Shown in pieces: positions 1 through 9,740 of a DNA stretch of 64,000 bases. The notes beneath the pieces were generated by a model that was not told the DNA's origin, searched no databases, and saw only the letters and a program-made list of their open reading frames with translations. The stretch comes from Pedobacter sp. PACM 27299 (lineage in GTDB: Bacteria > Bacteroidota > Bacteroidia > Sphingobacteriales > Sphingobacteriaceae): the NCBI RefSeq assembly GCF_001412655.1, contig NZ_CP012996.1:496001-560000 (forward strand), written 5' to 3'. How positions within the stretch are numbered: the stretch's first letter is position 1; each line of letters opens with the position of its first letter. The position numbers and the translations under genes were made by a program.

Positions 1-30
1 TTGAGCAGTTTAATGAAGTAATAGTTAATT

Positions 31-831
31 ATGATCAAAAAAAAGACTAGCCAAGTTAGTGTTATAACTGTAGTTTATAATGGGGCTGAAATAATTGAAG
101 GAACTATTCTAAGTGTACTGGGACAAACCTACAAAGATGTAGAATACATAATCATTGATGGTGGATCAAGTGATAGTACCTTCGAAATTCTAGACCGTTA
201 TAATGATAAGCTATCTCATTGGGTTTCTGAACCAGATAAAGGGATTTATGATGCAATGAATAAAGGGGTGGCCATATGTTCGGGTGAATGGGTGATTTTT
301 ATGAATGCTGGGGATAGTTTTTATGATGAGAATGTCCTTTCAAATATATTTGATTACAATCATGAGAATTCAGATGTTATATATGGGGCAGTAAATTGTT
401 TTGATAAGTTTAAAGAGGTTATAATCAAACCAGATAATCTACTAAAAATAACTCATAAAATGATTTTTTGCCACCAGTCTTCGTTGGTGAGAAGAGAACT
501 ATTGCTAAATAATAGATTTGATATGAGGTATAAAATTGCAGCGGACTATAATTTGTTTTATAACTTATATGCCAATGGGTTCAAATTTGTTGAAATGCCT
601 GTTTGTATTGCGAATTATGAGGTTGGAACAGGTTTGTCTTCAAAAAATGGATATCAGGGGGCGAAAGATAATTTAATGATTAATAAAAATTGGGGTAAGC
701 CATCGCACATGGTTGGCTTTTACTATGGTTGTTTGTCTTTCTATACAAGGTTTTATTTAAAAAAGATCCTCCCATACCGACTGGTTAGGAAATTACTTTT
801 AATTAAATATAATAAAGTAAAGACTTCTTGA
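31..831 (+). CDS. Family 2 glycosyltransferase (surface polysaccharide)
   Basis: A 266-aa GT-A fold transferase expected to add one sugar to a lipid-linked polysaccharide repeat at the inner face of the cytoplasmic membrane. The N-terminus has the family 2 nucleotide-binding start (SVITVVYNG), then IIDGGSSDST near residues 40-50 and FMNAGDS around residues 90-96, where the metal-binding acidic motif of this subfamily lies. It resembles the WcaA-like group that carries EPDKGIYDAMNKG. It opens the visible part of the polysaccharide operon, 15 nt before the polymerase gene. Donor and acceptor sugars cannot be read from the sequence. Confidence 0.85.
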   Translation: MIKKKTSQVSVITVVYNGAEIIEGTILSVLGQTYKDVEYIIIDGGSSDSTFEILDRYNDKLSHWVSEPDKGIYDAMNKGVAICSGEWVIFMNAGDSFYDENVLSNIFDYNHENSDVIYGAVNCFDKFKEVIIKPDNLLKITHKMIFCHQSSLVRRELLLNNRFDMRYKIAADYNLFYNLYANGFKFVEMPVCIANYEVGTGLSSKNGYQGAKDNLMINKNWGKPSHMVGFYYGCLSFYTRFYLKKILPYRLVRKLLLIKYNKVKTS

Positions 832-846
832 TAGCCTCTTTTTAAT

Positions 847-1884
847 ATGATATATCTATTACTAGGGATTTTAATTTCTATGTTAGCATACATAGAAGTA
901 ATAGTGAAGGATAAAGAATTTTCCAGAAATTCTTTATCCTTTGTTTGCATAGTAATGTGGCTTTTGGCAGGCTTAAGGTATAAAGTTGGCGCGGATTGGA
1001 ATTCATATTTCGAATTTTATCAAGAGACGACTGATGCAGTTGAGATAGGGTATGCTACATTAAATAATGTATTTAGTAAACTGTCAGTTCCATATAATGT
1101 GTTTCTGCTATTTATTAACGGAATTTCATTAATTTTAATGTACATCTTTCTGCGAAAGCATTCCCTTGTATTAGTTATAGGAATGTTAATTTTTTACTCG
1201 GATTTATTTTTGTATTTTAATTTAAGTGGAATACGTCAGGCAATAGCAACGGCTATAACGTGTTATAGTATCACTTATGCAATTAATAGACAATTCGTAA
1301 AATTTTCTCTCCTTGTAGTATTAGCCAGTTGCTTTCATCTTACTGCCCTTGTTTTTTTTGCTGCGTATTTTTTACCAAGGAAAAAGTTCAGTACATTTCA
1401 ACTCTTATTTTTTGCCGGCGGATTTTTGTCATTCTCATTTTTTATTAACTATTTCTCTGAATTGATTACTCTTTATACTATGAAAAATGCAGAATTCTAT
1501 TTGACCCAACAGGTTAAATCAGAGAATTTATTGGGTTTGTTTTACGTGGGTATAGCTAAAAGATTAATTATTGTTGGGCTAATCTTTGGATTTGGGAGAA
1601 AGATCATAAACAATGGTAACTTCCGTTATTTTTTTAATATCTATCTATTTGGATTGGCGATTTACTTGACTTCTTACATGATTTCTCCTGATATTGGTGT
1701 GAGGTTGAGTAGTTACTTTATCACATTTGAAATGGTGATAGCTGGTAATCTGCTTTATTTCACTAAAAGCAGGAATACTCGACTTTTAATTGTAACTATC
1801 TTTTTTGCAGTAGTCATGTATAAACTTTTAGGTTATTCTAAGGATGAAACATATGTTTATCATTCGATAATTGATCTATTTTAA
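847..1884 (+). CDS. EpsG/Wzy-type polysaccharide polymerase, multi-pass membrane protein
   Basis: A 345-aa protein with about ten hydrophobic segments, beginning with an uncleaved one at residues 1-15. The early motif with GLRYKVGADWNSY matches the EpsG family start (GxRxxVGxDWxxY), and SGIRQAIA in the middle is the second family hallmark. Proteins of this family polymerise undecaprenyl-linked repeat units on the periplasmic side. Its place between glycosyltransferases fits the single Wzy of the cluster. The base composition is very AT-rich, as usual for polymerase genes in variable loci. Confidence 0.8.
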   Translation: MIYLLLGILISMLAYIEVIVKDKEFSRNSLSFVCIVMWLLAGLRYKVGADWNSYFEFYQETTDAVEIGYATLNNVFSKLSVPYNVFLLFINGISLILMYIFLRKHSLVLVIGMLIFYSDLFLYFNLSGIRQAIATAITCYSITYAINRQFVKFSLLVVLASCFHLTALVFFAAYFLPRKKFSTFQLLFFAGGFLSFSFFINYFSELITLYTMKNAEFYLTQQVKSENLLGLFYVGIAKRLIIVGLIFGFGRKIINNGNFRYFFNIYLFGLAIYLTSYMISPDIGVRLSSYFITFEMVIAGNLLYFTKSRNTRLLIVTIFFAVVMYKLLGYSKDETYVYHSIIDLF

Positions 1885-1896
1885 ACGTAATTAAGA

Positions 1897-2994
1897 ATGA
1901 AAATACTATTTTATTTCAATTCAATGGGACCAGCTGGAGGGATTGAAAGGGTCATTTCTAAGCATATAAAATTTTTGGAGAGTCAACACGAAGTTGTTCT
2001 TATAACTAAGGATTCAGCACCATCATTTTATCCACTTCCAAAATCAGTAGTCCATCAGTCGCTGAATATGAATGTTCAGCTTGATATGAGCTCTAAGTTG
2101 AAGCGAATATTTCAAATAGTTTCAACATTTTACAAAACGACTATTGAATTAAAAAAGAAAAAGGCTATTTATAAGCCTGATCTAATCTATGTTGCCTCAC
2201 CATTGGGGCTTCTGGAAGTTTTCATTTCACAATGGAACTGTAAGAATATTATGGTGACGGAACATTCCTCATTTTCCGCCTATAATCGAGTTTACAAGAC
2301 TATAGCAAGACTGCTTTATAAAAAAGTCACACTGCTAACAGTACCAACTACTGATGATTCTAAATTTTATTCATCTATTGGAATTATTAATACCTACCTC
2401 CCAAATCCCTTATCTTTTTTTCCTGACCAACCTTCAGCTTTAACCAATAAAATTGTTTTAAATGTTGGTAGGCTTACAAATGATAAAAGGCATGATTTGT
2501 TAATTAAATTATGGTCACGCACAGCATTTAAAAATAACGGCTGGAAACTTCACATAATTGGAGAAGGAGAGAATGAACCTCAGTTAAAAACATTAATACG
2601 AAATCTTGGATTGGGTGAGAGCGTTTTAATGCTGCCGAAGACTAAAGAAATTGCCCATGAATTCTGTAAGGCCTCAATTTTTGTACTTACATCAAGTGCC
2701 GAAGGATTTGGGCTTGTTTTAGCTGAGGCCATGGCAAGTGGTGTACCATGTGTTGCGTTTAATTGCCCAAGTGGGCCTAAAGATATAATATCAGACGCCC
2801 AAAGTGGATTTCTGGTAAAGGAAGGCGATCATGACTCTTATATTAAACATCTTAACCACTTAATGAGCGATTTCGAATTGAGAAAAGCTCTGGGCACCCA
2901 GGCACGTCTTGATGTGCAAAAATTTAATGAAGATGTTATCGGCGAAAAAATGAAAAAGCTTGTTAATGAGCAGTTTAAAAGTGGGGGTATATAG
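1897..2994 (+). CDS. Family 4 (GT-B) glycosyltransferase
   Basis: A 365-aa GT-B enzyme. The glycine-rich acceptor loop GPAGGIERVI is near residues 9-18, the C-terminal nucleotide-sugar domain starts near NVGRLTNDKRH (about 188), and the E-x7-E motif of retaining GT4 enzymes is visible as E269 and E277 in AEGFGLVLAEAMASGVP. It probably adds a hexose or deoxyhexose to the repeat unit in the cytoplasm. It sits 12 nt after the polymerase and 3 nt before the next transferase, so it is cotranscribed. The donor specificity is not predictable. Confidence 0.85.
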   Translation: MKILFYFNSMGPAGGIERVISKHIKFLESQHEVVLITKDSAPSFYPLPKSVVHQSLNMNVQLDMSSKLKRIFQIVSTFYKTTIELKKKKAIYKPDLIYVASPLGLLEVFISQWNCKNIMVTEHSSFSAYNRVYKTIARLLYKKVTLLTVPTTDDSKFYSSIGIINTYLPNPLSFFPDQPSALTNKIVLNVGRLTNDKRHDLLIKLWSRTAFKNNGWKLHIIGEGENEPQLKTLIRNLGLGESVLMLPKTKEIAHEFCKASIFVLTSSAEGFGLVLAEAMASGVPCVAFNCPSGPKDIISDAQSGFLVKEGDHDSYIKHLNHLMSDFELRKALGTQARLDVQKFNEDVIGEKMKKLVNEQFKSGGI

Positions 2995-2997
2995 GAG

Positions 2998-3779
2998 ATG
3001 AATAAAGTTACAGTAATAATACCAGTTTACAATGCTGAAAAAACAATAGGCCGAGCTTTGGCTTCGGTTTTAAATCAAACAATTGCTCCCTATGAAATCA
3101 TTATAATAGATGATGGAAGCCACGATAATTCTAGTCTAATTGTGCAAGAGCATATTGATCTAAACCCAATGTTTAAATTTCATTTGATTAAGAAGTCAAA
3201 TGGTGGTGTCTCTTCTGCTCGAAATGTTGGATTGAAAAAAGCAACAGGTAATTATATTGCATTTTTGGATAGTGATGATGAGTGGTTTTTAGATAAACTC
3301 GAAAAACAACTAACCATTTTTGATGGATTCACTAATTTTGGTTTTATCGGAGGATTAATTTATAGGCCAAAGGAAAATATTCAAGGTAGCTTATTAGAAA
3401 TTAGCCTATCGGATTTAATTTTCAAAAACTATTTTCAACCATCGACAGTGCTTTTCAAAAAGAGATCGTTGATTTGGTCGGTTTTTTTGATGAAACACAG
3501 CGATATGCAGAAGAAGGTAATTTTTTTATGAGGATTGCCAATAAATTCAAATGTGGGCTATTAATGGAGCAAGTAGTTTTATATGATCAGGGGAAGAACG
3601 GATTTGGTGAAAGTGGTTTGAGCTCGAATCTAGAGGAAATGGAGAAAGGAGAATTAAAAAATCTAAAATTCGCCTATAATGAAAAATATATTACACCGGT
3701 TAAATATGGTTTTGCCGTGGTTTTTTCAATTCTCAAATATTTTAGAAGAGTACTAATCGTTAAAGGGCGCAGGTTATGA
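2998..3779 (+). pseudogene. Family 2 glycosyltransferase interrupted by a one-base frameshift
   Basis: Frame 1 runs 2998-3531 and encodes the N-terminal GT-A domain (VTVIIPVYNAEKTI, IIDDGSHDNSS, acidic metal motif DSDDE from about residue 91). The rest of the protein continues in another frame (about 3463-3779: EIVDLVGFFDETQRYAEEGNFFMRI in separate pieces). The switch maps to the A run at 3457-3461. One extra A restores FKKEIVDLVGFFDE and gives exactly 260 codons plus a stop. Nothing else is damaged, and the end overlaps the next start by ATGA. It may be a young pseudogene, phase-variable slippage or a sequencing error. When intact it would be a repeat-unit glycosyltransferase. Confidence 0.8.
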
Positions 3780-4369
3780 TCTCAAAATATGGATTAATCG
3801 GCAGTTTTAAATTATTTCTGTCTTTTTTTTATACTAAGTTATTTCATCCCAAATCCAGGATAATTAGACTCCCATTTGATATTAGGAATAAGAAATATAT
3901 CAACTTAGGTCGTAATTTAACCACTGGAGTTGGGTGTCGATTGGAGGCATATCCTATTGATAATAGCGTTACCTTGCATTTTGGTGATAATGTTCAAGTT
4001 AATGACTATGTCCATATAACAGCTATGGAACATGTTTATATCGGAAATAATGTGCTTTTAGCAAGTAAAATTTATATTTCTGATTGTTCACACGGGAGTT
4101 ATATTGGTGATACAAATGATAGTAATCCTAATACGCTACCGGTAGATAGAAAATTAATAGCTAAGCCAGTAATAATTGAAGATAATGTTTGGATTGGTGA
4201 ATTTGTCAGCGTTCTCCCCGGCGTCACAATTGGTAAAGGAACAATTGTTGGTGCAAATTCAGTAGTTACAAAAAGCTTACCGCCTTATGTAATCGCTGTT
4301 GGTAGCCCTGCAATACCAATGAAAGAATTTAATTTTATAACAGGAAGGTGGGAAAAAATAAAAACATAA
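3776..4369 (+). CDS. Left-handed beta-helix O-acetyltransferase (WcaF/maltose-acetyltransferase-like)
   Basis: A 197-aa protein with hexapeptide repeats ([LIV]-G-x4) through the C-terminal half, for example VYIGNNVLL, VIIEDNVWIGEFVSVLPGVTIGKGTIVGANSVVTKSLP. The SDCSHG segment around residues 102-107 carries the catalytic His typical of acetyl-CoA-dependent sugar O-acetyltransferases, and VGSPA near the end is the usual acetyl-CoA pocket turn. It is likely to acetylate a polysaccharide sugar or a precursor. The start codon overlaps the preceding stop (ATGA), which suggests translational coupling. Confidence 0.85.
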   Translation: MISKYGLIGSFKLFLSFFYTKLFHPKSRIIRLPFDIRNKKYINLGRNLTTGVGCRLEAYPIDNSVTLHFGDNVQVNDYVHITAMEHVYIGNNVLLASKIYISDCSHGSYIGDTNDSNPNTLPVDRKLIAKPVIIEDNVWIGEFVSVLPGVTIGKGTIVGANSVVTKSLPPYVIAVGSPAIPMKEFNFITGRWEKIKT

Positions 4370-4374
4370 GGATT

Positions 4375-5511
4375 ATGAAAAATATATTAATAACTGGAGG
4401 AGCAGGTTTTATCGGTTCTAATCTATCATTGAAATTGATAGAAAAGGGGTACAGTGTTACTGTACTTGATAACTTGTCACCTCAAATACATGGGGATAAC
4501 CCAGTGGAGACTTCACCCCTTTATAAAAGTATAAAAGATAAAGTGAAGTTTATTTTTGGAACAGTTACCTCTAAAGAAGATTGGAAAAGAGCATTAGACG
4601 GCCAAAATGTCATCGTTCATTATGCTGCTGAAACAGGTACAGGACAATCTATGTATGAAATTCAAAAGTATGTAGATGTTAATATTAATGGCACTGCAAT
4701 ATTATTAGATATTTTAGCTAATGAATCTCATCAAATTGAGAAAGTTATTGTAGCCTCGTCCAGATCTATTTATGGTGAAGGAAAATACAAAAATGAAGAA
4801 TTTGGCTTTGTATACCCAGAACATAGAACTTCTGCTAAAATGGATAATGGGGATTTTGAAGTGAAATATTCTGGATGTAATAAACCTTTAACTCTAGTTG
4901 GAACAGACGAAGAATCAAAAATCCATCCATCATCTGTTTATGGAATAACTAAACAGAACCAGGAACAAATGATTATGACCGTGTGTCCTACCTTGGGTAT
5001 AGAGCCGGTTGCCTTTCGTTACCAAAATGTATATGGCCCCGGCCAATCTTTAAAGAATCCTTATACTGGAATCCTGTCTATATTCTCAACCCAAATTAAA
5101 AATGGAAATGCAATTAACATTTTTGAAGATGGCAAGGAATCAAGAGACTTTGTATTTATTGATGATGTAGTAGATGCAACAATACTAGGAATTGAAAAGG
5201 CAGAAAGTAATGGTGAGATTTTTAATGTTGGTTCAGGAATTGCTACAGATGTATTAACTGTTGCAGAATCCTTAGTTAATAGTTATAATATATCTGTACC
5301 AATTACAATTAGTGGAAATTACAGGTTAGGTGATATTAGACATAATTTTGCCGATCTGACTAAAATTAAAGAAAAACTTGGTTTTGAACCAAAAGTTTCT
5401 TTTGAAGAGGGAATATATCTTTTTGCTAAATGGGTTGATAGTCAGGAGGTTGAAAGTGATATGTACGAGAGATCAATAGAAGAGTTAAAAGTAAGAGGTT
5501 TATATAAGTAA
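4375..5511 (+). CDS. NAD-dependent sugar epimerase, probably dTDP-L-rhamnose 4-epimerase
   Basis: An extended short-chain dehydrogenase of 378 aa. The start at 4375 places the dinucleotide motif GGAGFIGS near residue 8 and avoids the 22-nt overlap that an in-frame ATG at 4348 would create. The catalytic tyrosine-lysine pair is in SSVYGITKQNQEQ. The stretches with SPLYKSIKDKV, HYAAETGTGQSMYE and ASSRSIYGEG resemble the dTDP-L-rhamnose 4-epimerase (Tll/WbiB) group, which makes dTDP-6-deoxy-L-talose. That specificity is an inference. It agrees with the dTDP-rhamnose reductase gene rfbD further along. Other 4-epimerase specificities are possible. Confidence 0.7.
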   Translation: MKNILITGGAGFIGSNLSLKLIEKGYSVTVLDNLSPQIHGDNPVETSPLYKSIKDKVKFIFGTVTSKEDWKRALDGQNVIVHYAAETGTGQSMYEIQKYVDVNINGTAILLDILANESHQIEKVIVASSRSIYGEGKYKNEEFGFVYPEHRTSAKMDNGDFEVKYSGCNKPLTLVGTDEESKIHPSSVYGITKQNQEQMIMTVCPTLGIEPVAFRYQNVYGPGQSLKNPYTGILSIFSTQIKNGNAINIFEDGKESRDFVFIDDVVDATILGIEKAESNGEIFNVGSGIATDVLTVAESLVNSYNISVPITISGNYRLGDIRHNFADLTKIKEKLGFEPKVSFEEGIYLFAKWVDSQEVESDMYERSIEELKVRGLYK

Positions 5512-5513
5512 TA

Positions 5514-6500
5514 ATGGCTGACCTAACTGGAAAAAATGTACTTTTTTTTTCCCCAAGATTTTTCAATTATGAAGTTGAAATTCAGAATGCCTTAATTCAG
5601 GCAGGAGCGAATGTAATGTGGTTTGATGAAAGACCTTCAAATAGTTTTACAACAAAAGTAATTATCCGTCTGTACAAGAAGCTTATTAAGCAGAAGATTG
5701 CCCGCTATTTTGAGTCAGTCTTAAAGCAAGTGCTCGATTCTGGAGTGTGTATAGATTTCATATTAATTATTAGTCCAGAAACCATAACTCCAAAGCAATT
5801 GAAGGATTTTAAAATGAAATTTAAAAATGCAAAGATCATTTTATATATGTGGGATTCCCTTAAGAATAAAGGAGCAATAGATCTACTCTCTATAGTAGAC
5901 TCTGCTATAACTTTTGACCCTAGGGATGCAGAAAAATTCAATTTAAAATTACATCCACTTTTTTACATTGATCAGTATAAGTTTAAAAATTGTGAGCAGT
6001 ACTATGAGTTACTATTTATAGGTACTGCTCACAGTGACAGATATAATTTTGTGAAAGGGATAACTGCAAATTTGCCTGATTCAAAAACGAAGTTGTTCTT
6101 TTTTTTGAGTAGTAAAAAGCTTTATTGGAGCAAAAGGTTTTTCGATAAGGATTTTAAGAACGTGAAGTTGGAGGATATTTCTTTTGATTCTTTAACACAT
6201 ATTGAAACAGTAGAATTGATGCAAAGGTCTCAAGTGATTTTAGATGTAAATCATCCTGAACAAATTGGATTGACTATGAGAACCTTTGAAACCTTAGGTG
6301 CGCAAAAGAAGTTGATTACAACAAATCAAGATATTGTTAGGTATGATTTTTATGATGAGAATAATATTATGGTTATTGATAGAGTAAAGCCATTCATCTG
6401 CTCAGAGTTTATTATGAAGCCATTTAAACCATCTAGTAAAGATATTTTAGAAAAATACAGTATCCATGGATGGCTAAATGAATTATTTAAGGGTAGTTAA
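5514..6500 (+). CDS. CgeB-like / GT-B glycosyltransferase-like protein
   Basis: A 328-aa cytoplasmic protein, 2 nt after the epimerase. The N-terminal half starts with VLFFSPRFFNYEVEIQNAL and has ILYMWDSL; the C-terminal half has LFIGTAHSDRYNFV and DVNHPEQIGLTMRTFETLGAQKKLITTN, the layout of the C-terminal domain of CgeB-like and other family 1-type transferases. The classical GT4 E-x7-E motif is not obvious, so this is a divergent family. It is probably a repeat-unit transferase given its position. Function is inferred mainly from fold-like motifs and context. Confidence 0.6.
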   Translation: MADLTGKNVLFFSPRFFNYEVEIQNALIQAGANVMWFDERPSNSFTTKVIIRLYKKLIKQKIARYFESVLKQVLDSGVCIDFILIISPETITPKQLKDFKMKFKNAKIILYMWDSLKNKGAIDLLSIVDSAITFDPRDAEKFNLKLHPLFYIDQYKFKNCEQYYELLFIGTAHSDRYNFVKGITANLPDSKTKLFFFLSSKKLYWSKRFFDKDFKNVKLEDISFDSLTHIETVELMQRSQVILDVNHPEQIGLTMRTFETLGAQKKLITTNQDIVRYDFYDENNIMVIDRVKPFICSEFIMKPFKPSSKDILEKYSIHGWLNELFKGS

Positions 6501-6569
6501 AAAGACTTTATTTCGCAGTAATAATCTGCTTATTGAAGATAATAGAACATTAAAGAGAAAAAATATAAA

Positions 6570-7682
6570 ATGAAAAAAGCACTTATTACGGGTATTACAG
6601 GACAAGACGGTGCATATCTGGCTGATTTGTTATTAAAAAAAGGTTACGAAGTTCATGGGATTAAACGACGTAGTTCGCTATTTAATACAGACCGTATTGA
6701 TCATCTATATCAAGATCCTCATGATACCAATGTGCGATTCAAATTGCATTACGGTGATTTAAGTGACTCCACAAATTTGATAAGGATTGTTCAAGAAGTC
6801 CAACCCGATGAAATTTACAACTTAGGGGCAATGAGCCATGTTAAGGTGAGCTTTGATACACCTGAGTATACTGCAAATGCAGATGGTATTGGAACATTAC
6901 GTCTATTGGAAGCTTTGAGAATTCTTGGTTTAGAGAAAAAAACCAGGATTTATCAGGCTTCTACATCGGAACTTTATGGATTAGTACAAGCAGTCCCTCA
7001 GTCTGAAACCACGCCATTCTATCCAAGATCTCCTTACGCTGTGGCAAAAATGTATGCCTATTGGATTACGGTTAACTACAGAGAAGCTTATGGGATGTTT
7101 GCCTGCAATGGAATATTATTTAACCATGAAAGTCCACTTCGCGGGGAAACTTTTGTAACCCGTAAAATAACCAGAGGGGTTTCAAAAATCGCCCTTGGTT
7201 TACAAGATAAGTTATACTTAGGAAATCTAGATGCTAGAAGGGATTGGGGGCACGCTAAAGACTATGTAGAAGCGATGTGGTTGATTCTACAACAGGATAC
7301 ACCAGAAGATTATGTAATTGCGACTGGAGTTACCACCACTGTTCGCGATTTCGTAAAGATGTCTTTTGCGGAAGTAGGGGTGGAAATTGAATTTAAGGGA
7401 GAAGGAGCAGAAGAGAAGGGCTATATTAAATCATGTTCGAATGTAGATTTCAATATTGAAATTGGAAAAGAAGTCGTTTCTGTTGACCCTGCTTATTTTA
7501 GACCAACTGAGGTGGACTTGTTAATCGGTGACCCTACCAAATCTAAAACCAAATTAGGTTGGAAGCCACAATATGACCTAACTGCATTAGTAAAAGAAAT
7601 GATGGAGTCTGATGTTGATCATTTCCGTAAAGAATTGATGTTAAAAGCTGCAGGTTATAAGGTCAAAAATCAATTTGAATAA
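6570..7682 (+). CDS. gmd: GDP-mannose 4,6-dehydratase
   Basis: A 370-aa enzyme converting GDP-D-mannose to GDP-4-keto-6-deoxymannose, the first step to GDP-L-fucose. Visible signatures are [16 protein letters not shown] (NADP-binding, residues 6-21), [29 protein letters not shown], the catalytic threonine and glutamate in STSELYG, the Y-x3-K pair in SPYAVAKMY, and [23 protein letters not shown]. The length matches the family. The stop codon overlaps the ATG of fcl by one base, so the two steps of the pathway are translationally linked. Confidence 0.97.
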   Translation: MKKALITGITGQDGAYLADLLLKKGYEVHGIKRRSSLFNTDRIDHLYQDPHDTNVRFKLHYGDLSDSTNLIRIVQEVQPDEIYNLGAMSHVKVSFDTPEYTANADGIGTLRLLEALRILGLEKKTRIYQASTSELYGLVQAVPQSETTPFYPRSPYAVAKMYAYWITVNYREAYGMFACNGILFNHESPLRGETFVTRKITRGVSKIALGLQDKLYLGNLDARRDWGHAKDYVEAMWLILQQDTPEDYVIATGVTTTVRDFVKMSFAEVGVEIEFKGEGAEEKGYIKSCSNVDFNIEIGKEVVSVDPAYFRPTEVDLLIGDPTKSKTKLGWKPQYDLTALVKEMMESDVDHFRKELMLKAAGYKVKNQFE

Positions 7683-8614
7683 TGAATAAAGAAGACAAAA
7701 TTTATGTGGCTGGTCATCGTGGAATGGTTGGATCTGCAATTCTGCGTCAACTGAAATTAGAAGGATTTCACAATTTAATTCATAGGAGCTCCTCAGATTT
7801 AGATTTACGCGAAAGTAATGCAGTTGGAGATTTTTTTTTGGCTGAAAAACCCGACTATATCTTTCTAGCTGCAGCAAAAGTTGGGGGGATCGTTGCTAAT
7901 AATACTTATAAGGCGGACTTTATATATGAAAATCTGATGATTCAAAATCATGTGATTCATCAGTCTTATTTACATGGGGTCAAAAAACTAATGTTTCTTG
8001 GATCTTCATGTATCTATCCTAAGTTAGCGACACAACCACTTAAAGAAGAATATCTATTGACTGGTGAGTTAGAACCTACTAATGAACCTTATGCTATTGC
8101 TAAGATTGCAGGTATAAAAATGTGTGATGCATATCGTGCACAATATGGATGTAATTTTATTTCGGTAATGCCAACAAATTTGTATGGACCAAATGATAAT
8201 TATGATCTAAATAACTCACATGTTCTTCCAGCCATGTTGAGGAAGTTTATTACAGCCAAGCGAAATGGAGATAAATCGGTCACCATTTGGGGAACAGGTA
8301 GTCCAAAACGTGAATTCTTGCATGCCGATGATTTAGCTGAGGCCTGTGTTTATTTGATGAATACCTTTGACGAACCTGGTTTGGTGAACATTGGAGTAGG
8401 TGAGGATATTTCTATACTCGAATTGGCAATTTTGGTGAAAAGAATTACGGGATTTGCAGGAGAGATTTTAACTGATACGAGCAAACCAAATGGCACACCC
8501 CGGAAATTGATGGATGTGACTAAATTGAATGGTTTAGGATGGCGTGCTAAAATTTCCCTAGAAGAAGGAATTGAAAAAGTTTATAACGAAATAAAAGATT
8601 CAGATTGGAACTAG
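7682..8614 (+). CDS. fcl: GDP-L-fucose synthase
   Basis: A 310-aa bifunctional epimerase-reductase (WcaG type) making GDP-L-fucose from the Gmd product. It has GHRGMVGSAI (NADP site), AAAKVGGI, LGSSCIYP, the Y-x3-K pair in EPYAIAKIAGIKMC, and MPTNLYGPNDNYD, all hallmarks of fucose synthase. It follows gmd with a one-base overlap and itself overlaps manC, so GDP-mannose synthesis and its conversion to GDP-fucose are encoded as one unit. Confidence 0.96.
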   Translation: MNKEDKIYVAGHRGMVGSAILRQLKLEGFHNLIHRSSSDLDLRESNAVGDFFLAEKPDYIFLAAAKVGGIVANNTYKADFIYENLMIQNHVIHQSYLHGVKKLMFLGSSCIYPKLATQPLKEEYLLTGELEPTNEPYAIAKIAGIKMCDAYRAQYGCNFISVMPTNLYGPNDNYDLNNSHVLPAMLRKFITAKRNGDKSVTIWGTGSPKREFLHADDLAEACVYLMNTFDEPGLVNIGVGEDISILELAILVKRITGFAGEILTDTSKPNGTPRKLMDVTKLNGLGWRAKISLEEGIEKVYNEIKDSDWN

Positions 8615-9696
8615 AAATACATAAAAACAATTATGTCTTGATCATGGCTGGCGGAGTTGGTTCTCGCTTTTGGCCCAAAAGCCGTAATCATTTTCCTAAG
8701 CAGTTTATTGATGTTCTAGGTGTTGGAAAATCACTGTTGCAATTAACCTATGATCGTTTTTTAAAGATCTGTCCAGCGGAAAATATCTACATCCTAACTA
8801 ATGAGCAATATAGTGAATTGGTTAAAATACAAATTCCTGCTCTCTCTGATGATCAGGTTTTACTTGAACCTAGTCGTAATAATACGGCGCCTTGCATTGC
8901 TTATGCTAGTTATAAAATCTTACAGAATAATAAGGATGCTAATATTGTGGTTGCACCCTCAGATCATTTGATCTTAAAGGAACAAGAATTTCTGAATAAA
9001 ATAGATCAGGCATTGAGTTTTACCTCCTCAAATAATGCGTTATTAACCTTAGGAATCAATCCAACAAGACCTGATACTGGTTATGGTTATATTAATTTTA
9101 AGAGCGAAGCAAAAAGTGAAATCTGCCCTGTACTACGTTTTATGGAGAAACCAGATGTTGAAGTAGCTAAAGGCTTTCTGAAAACCGGCAGGTACCTTTG
9201 GAATGCTGGTATTTTTATTTGGTCAGCCCAATCTATAACTGAGGCTTTTCAGAAACATGCAACCGAAATCCATGAGTTATTTAGTGCTGGCAATGCTTTC
9301 TATAATACGGATCAGGAAGCGCAATTTATAACAGATAATTACCCTTCTACACCGAATATTTCAATCGACTACGCAATTTTGGAAAAAGCAGATAATGTAT
9401 TTACTATTCCAGCAGATATAGGTTGGTCTGATTTGGGTACTTGGGCCTCATTACATGCTGTTGCTGAAAAGGATGTGCATCAAAATGTTGTGAATTGTAA
9501 AGCTGCTAGTCTTGAAGATACCAATAATTGTATGATACATTTACCTGATGGTAAGGCTGCAGTTATTAAAGGATTGAAAAACTTTATTGTGGTAGATGAT
9601 GGAAAAGTTCTTTTAATTTATCCTAAGTCAGATGAACAAGAGATTAAACGTGTAGCAGGGGTGATGGTTGAAAAATTCGGTCCGAATTACTTATAG
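8605..9696 (+). CDS. manC: Mannose-1-phosphate guanylyltransferase (TTG start)
   Basis: A 363-aa nucleotidyltransferase forming GDP-mannose. It has the pyrophosphorylase signature MAGGVGSRFWPKSR near residues 14-27, EPSRNNTAPCIAYA and VAPSDHLI. It lacks the extra C-terminal isomerase domain of type II enzymes. No ATG lies upstream of the first beta strand (NNYVLIMAGG). The in-frame TTG at 8605, overlapping the fcl stop, gives the usual family N-terminus, while the next ATG (8644) would remove the strand. The gene therefore probably starts at a rare TTG coupled to fcl translation. Confidence 0.93.
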   Translation: MELEIHKNNYVLIMAGGVGSRFWPKSRNHFPKQFIDVLGVGKSLLQLTYDRFLKICPAENIYILTNEQYSELVKIQIPALSDDQVLLEPSRNNTAPCIAYASYKILQNNKDANIVVAPSDHLILKEQEFLNKIDQALSFTSSNNALLTLGINPTRPDTGYGYINFKSEAKSEICPVLRFMEKPDVEVAKGFLKTGRYLWNAGIFIWSAQSITEAFQKHATEIHELFSAGNAFYNTDQEAQFITDNYPSTPNISIDYAILEKADNVFTIPADIGWSDLGTWASLHAVAEKDVHQNVVNCKAASLEDTNNCMIHLPDGKAAVIKGLKNFIVVDDGKVLLIYPKSDEQEIKRVAGVMVEKFGPNYL

Positions 9697-9740
9697 GATA
9701 CCTACTGATTCTGCATTATTATTTTTATTAAAAGAAGAAG

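Noticed and set aside
1..30. Tail of a preceding gene
   Set aside because: Two frames could end here (a stop at 19-21, or one reading through into the GT2 gene), and there is too little sequence to decide.
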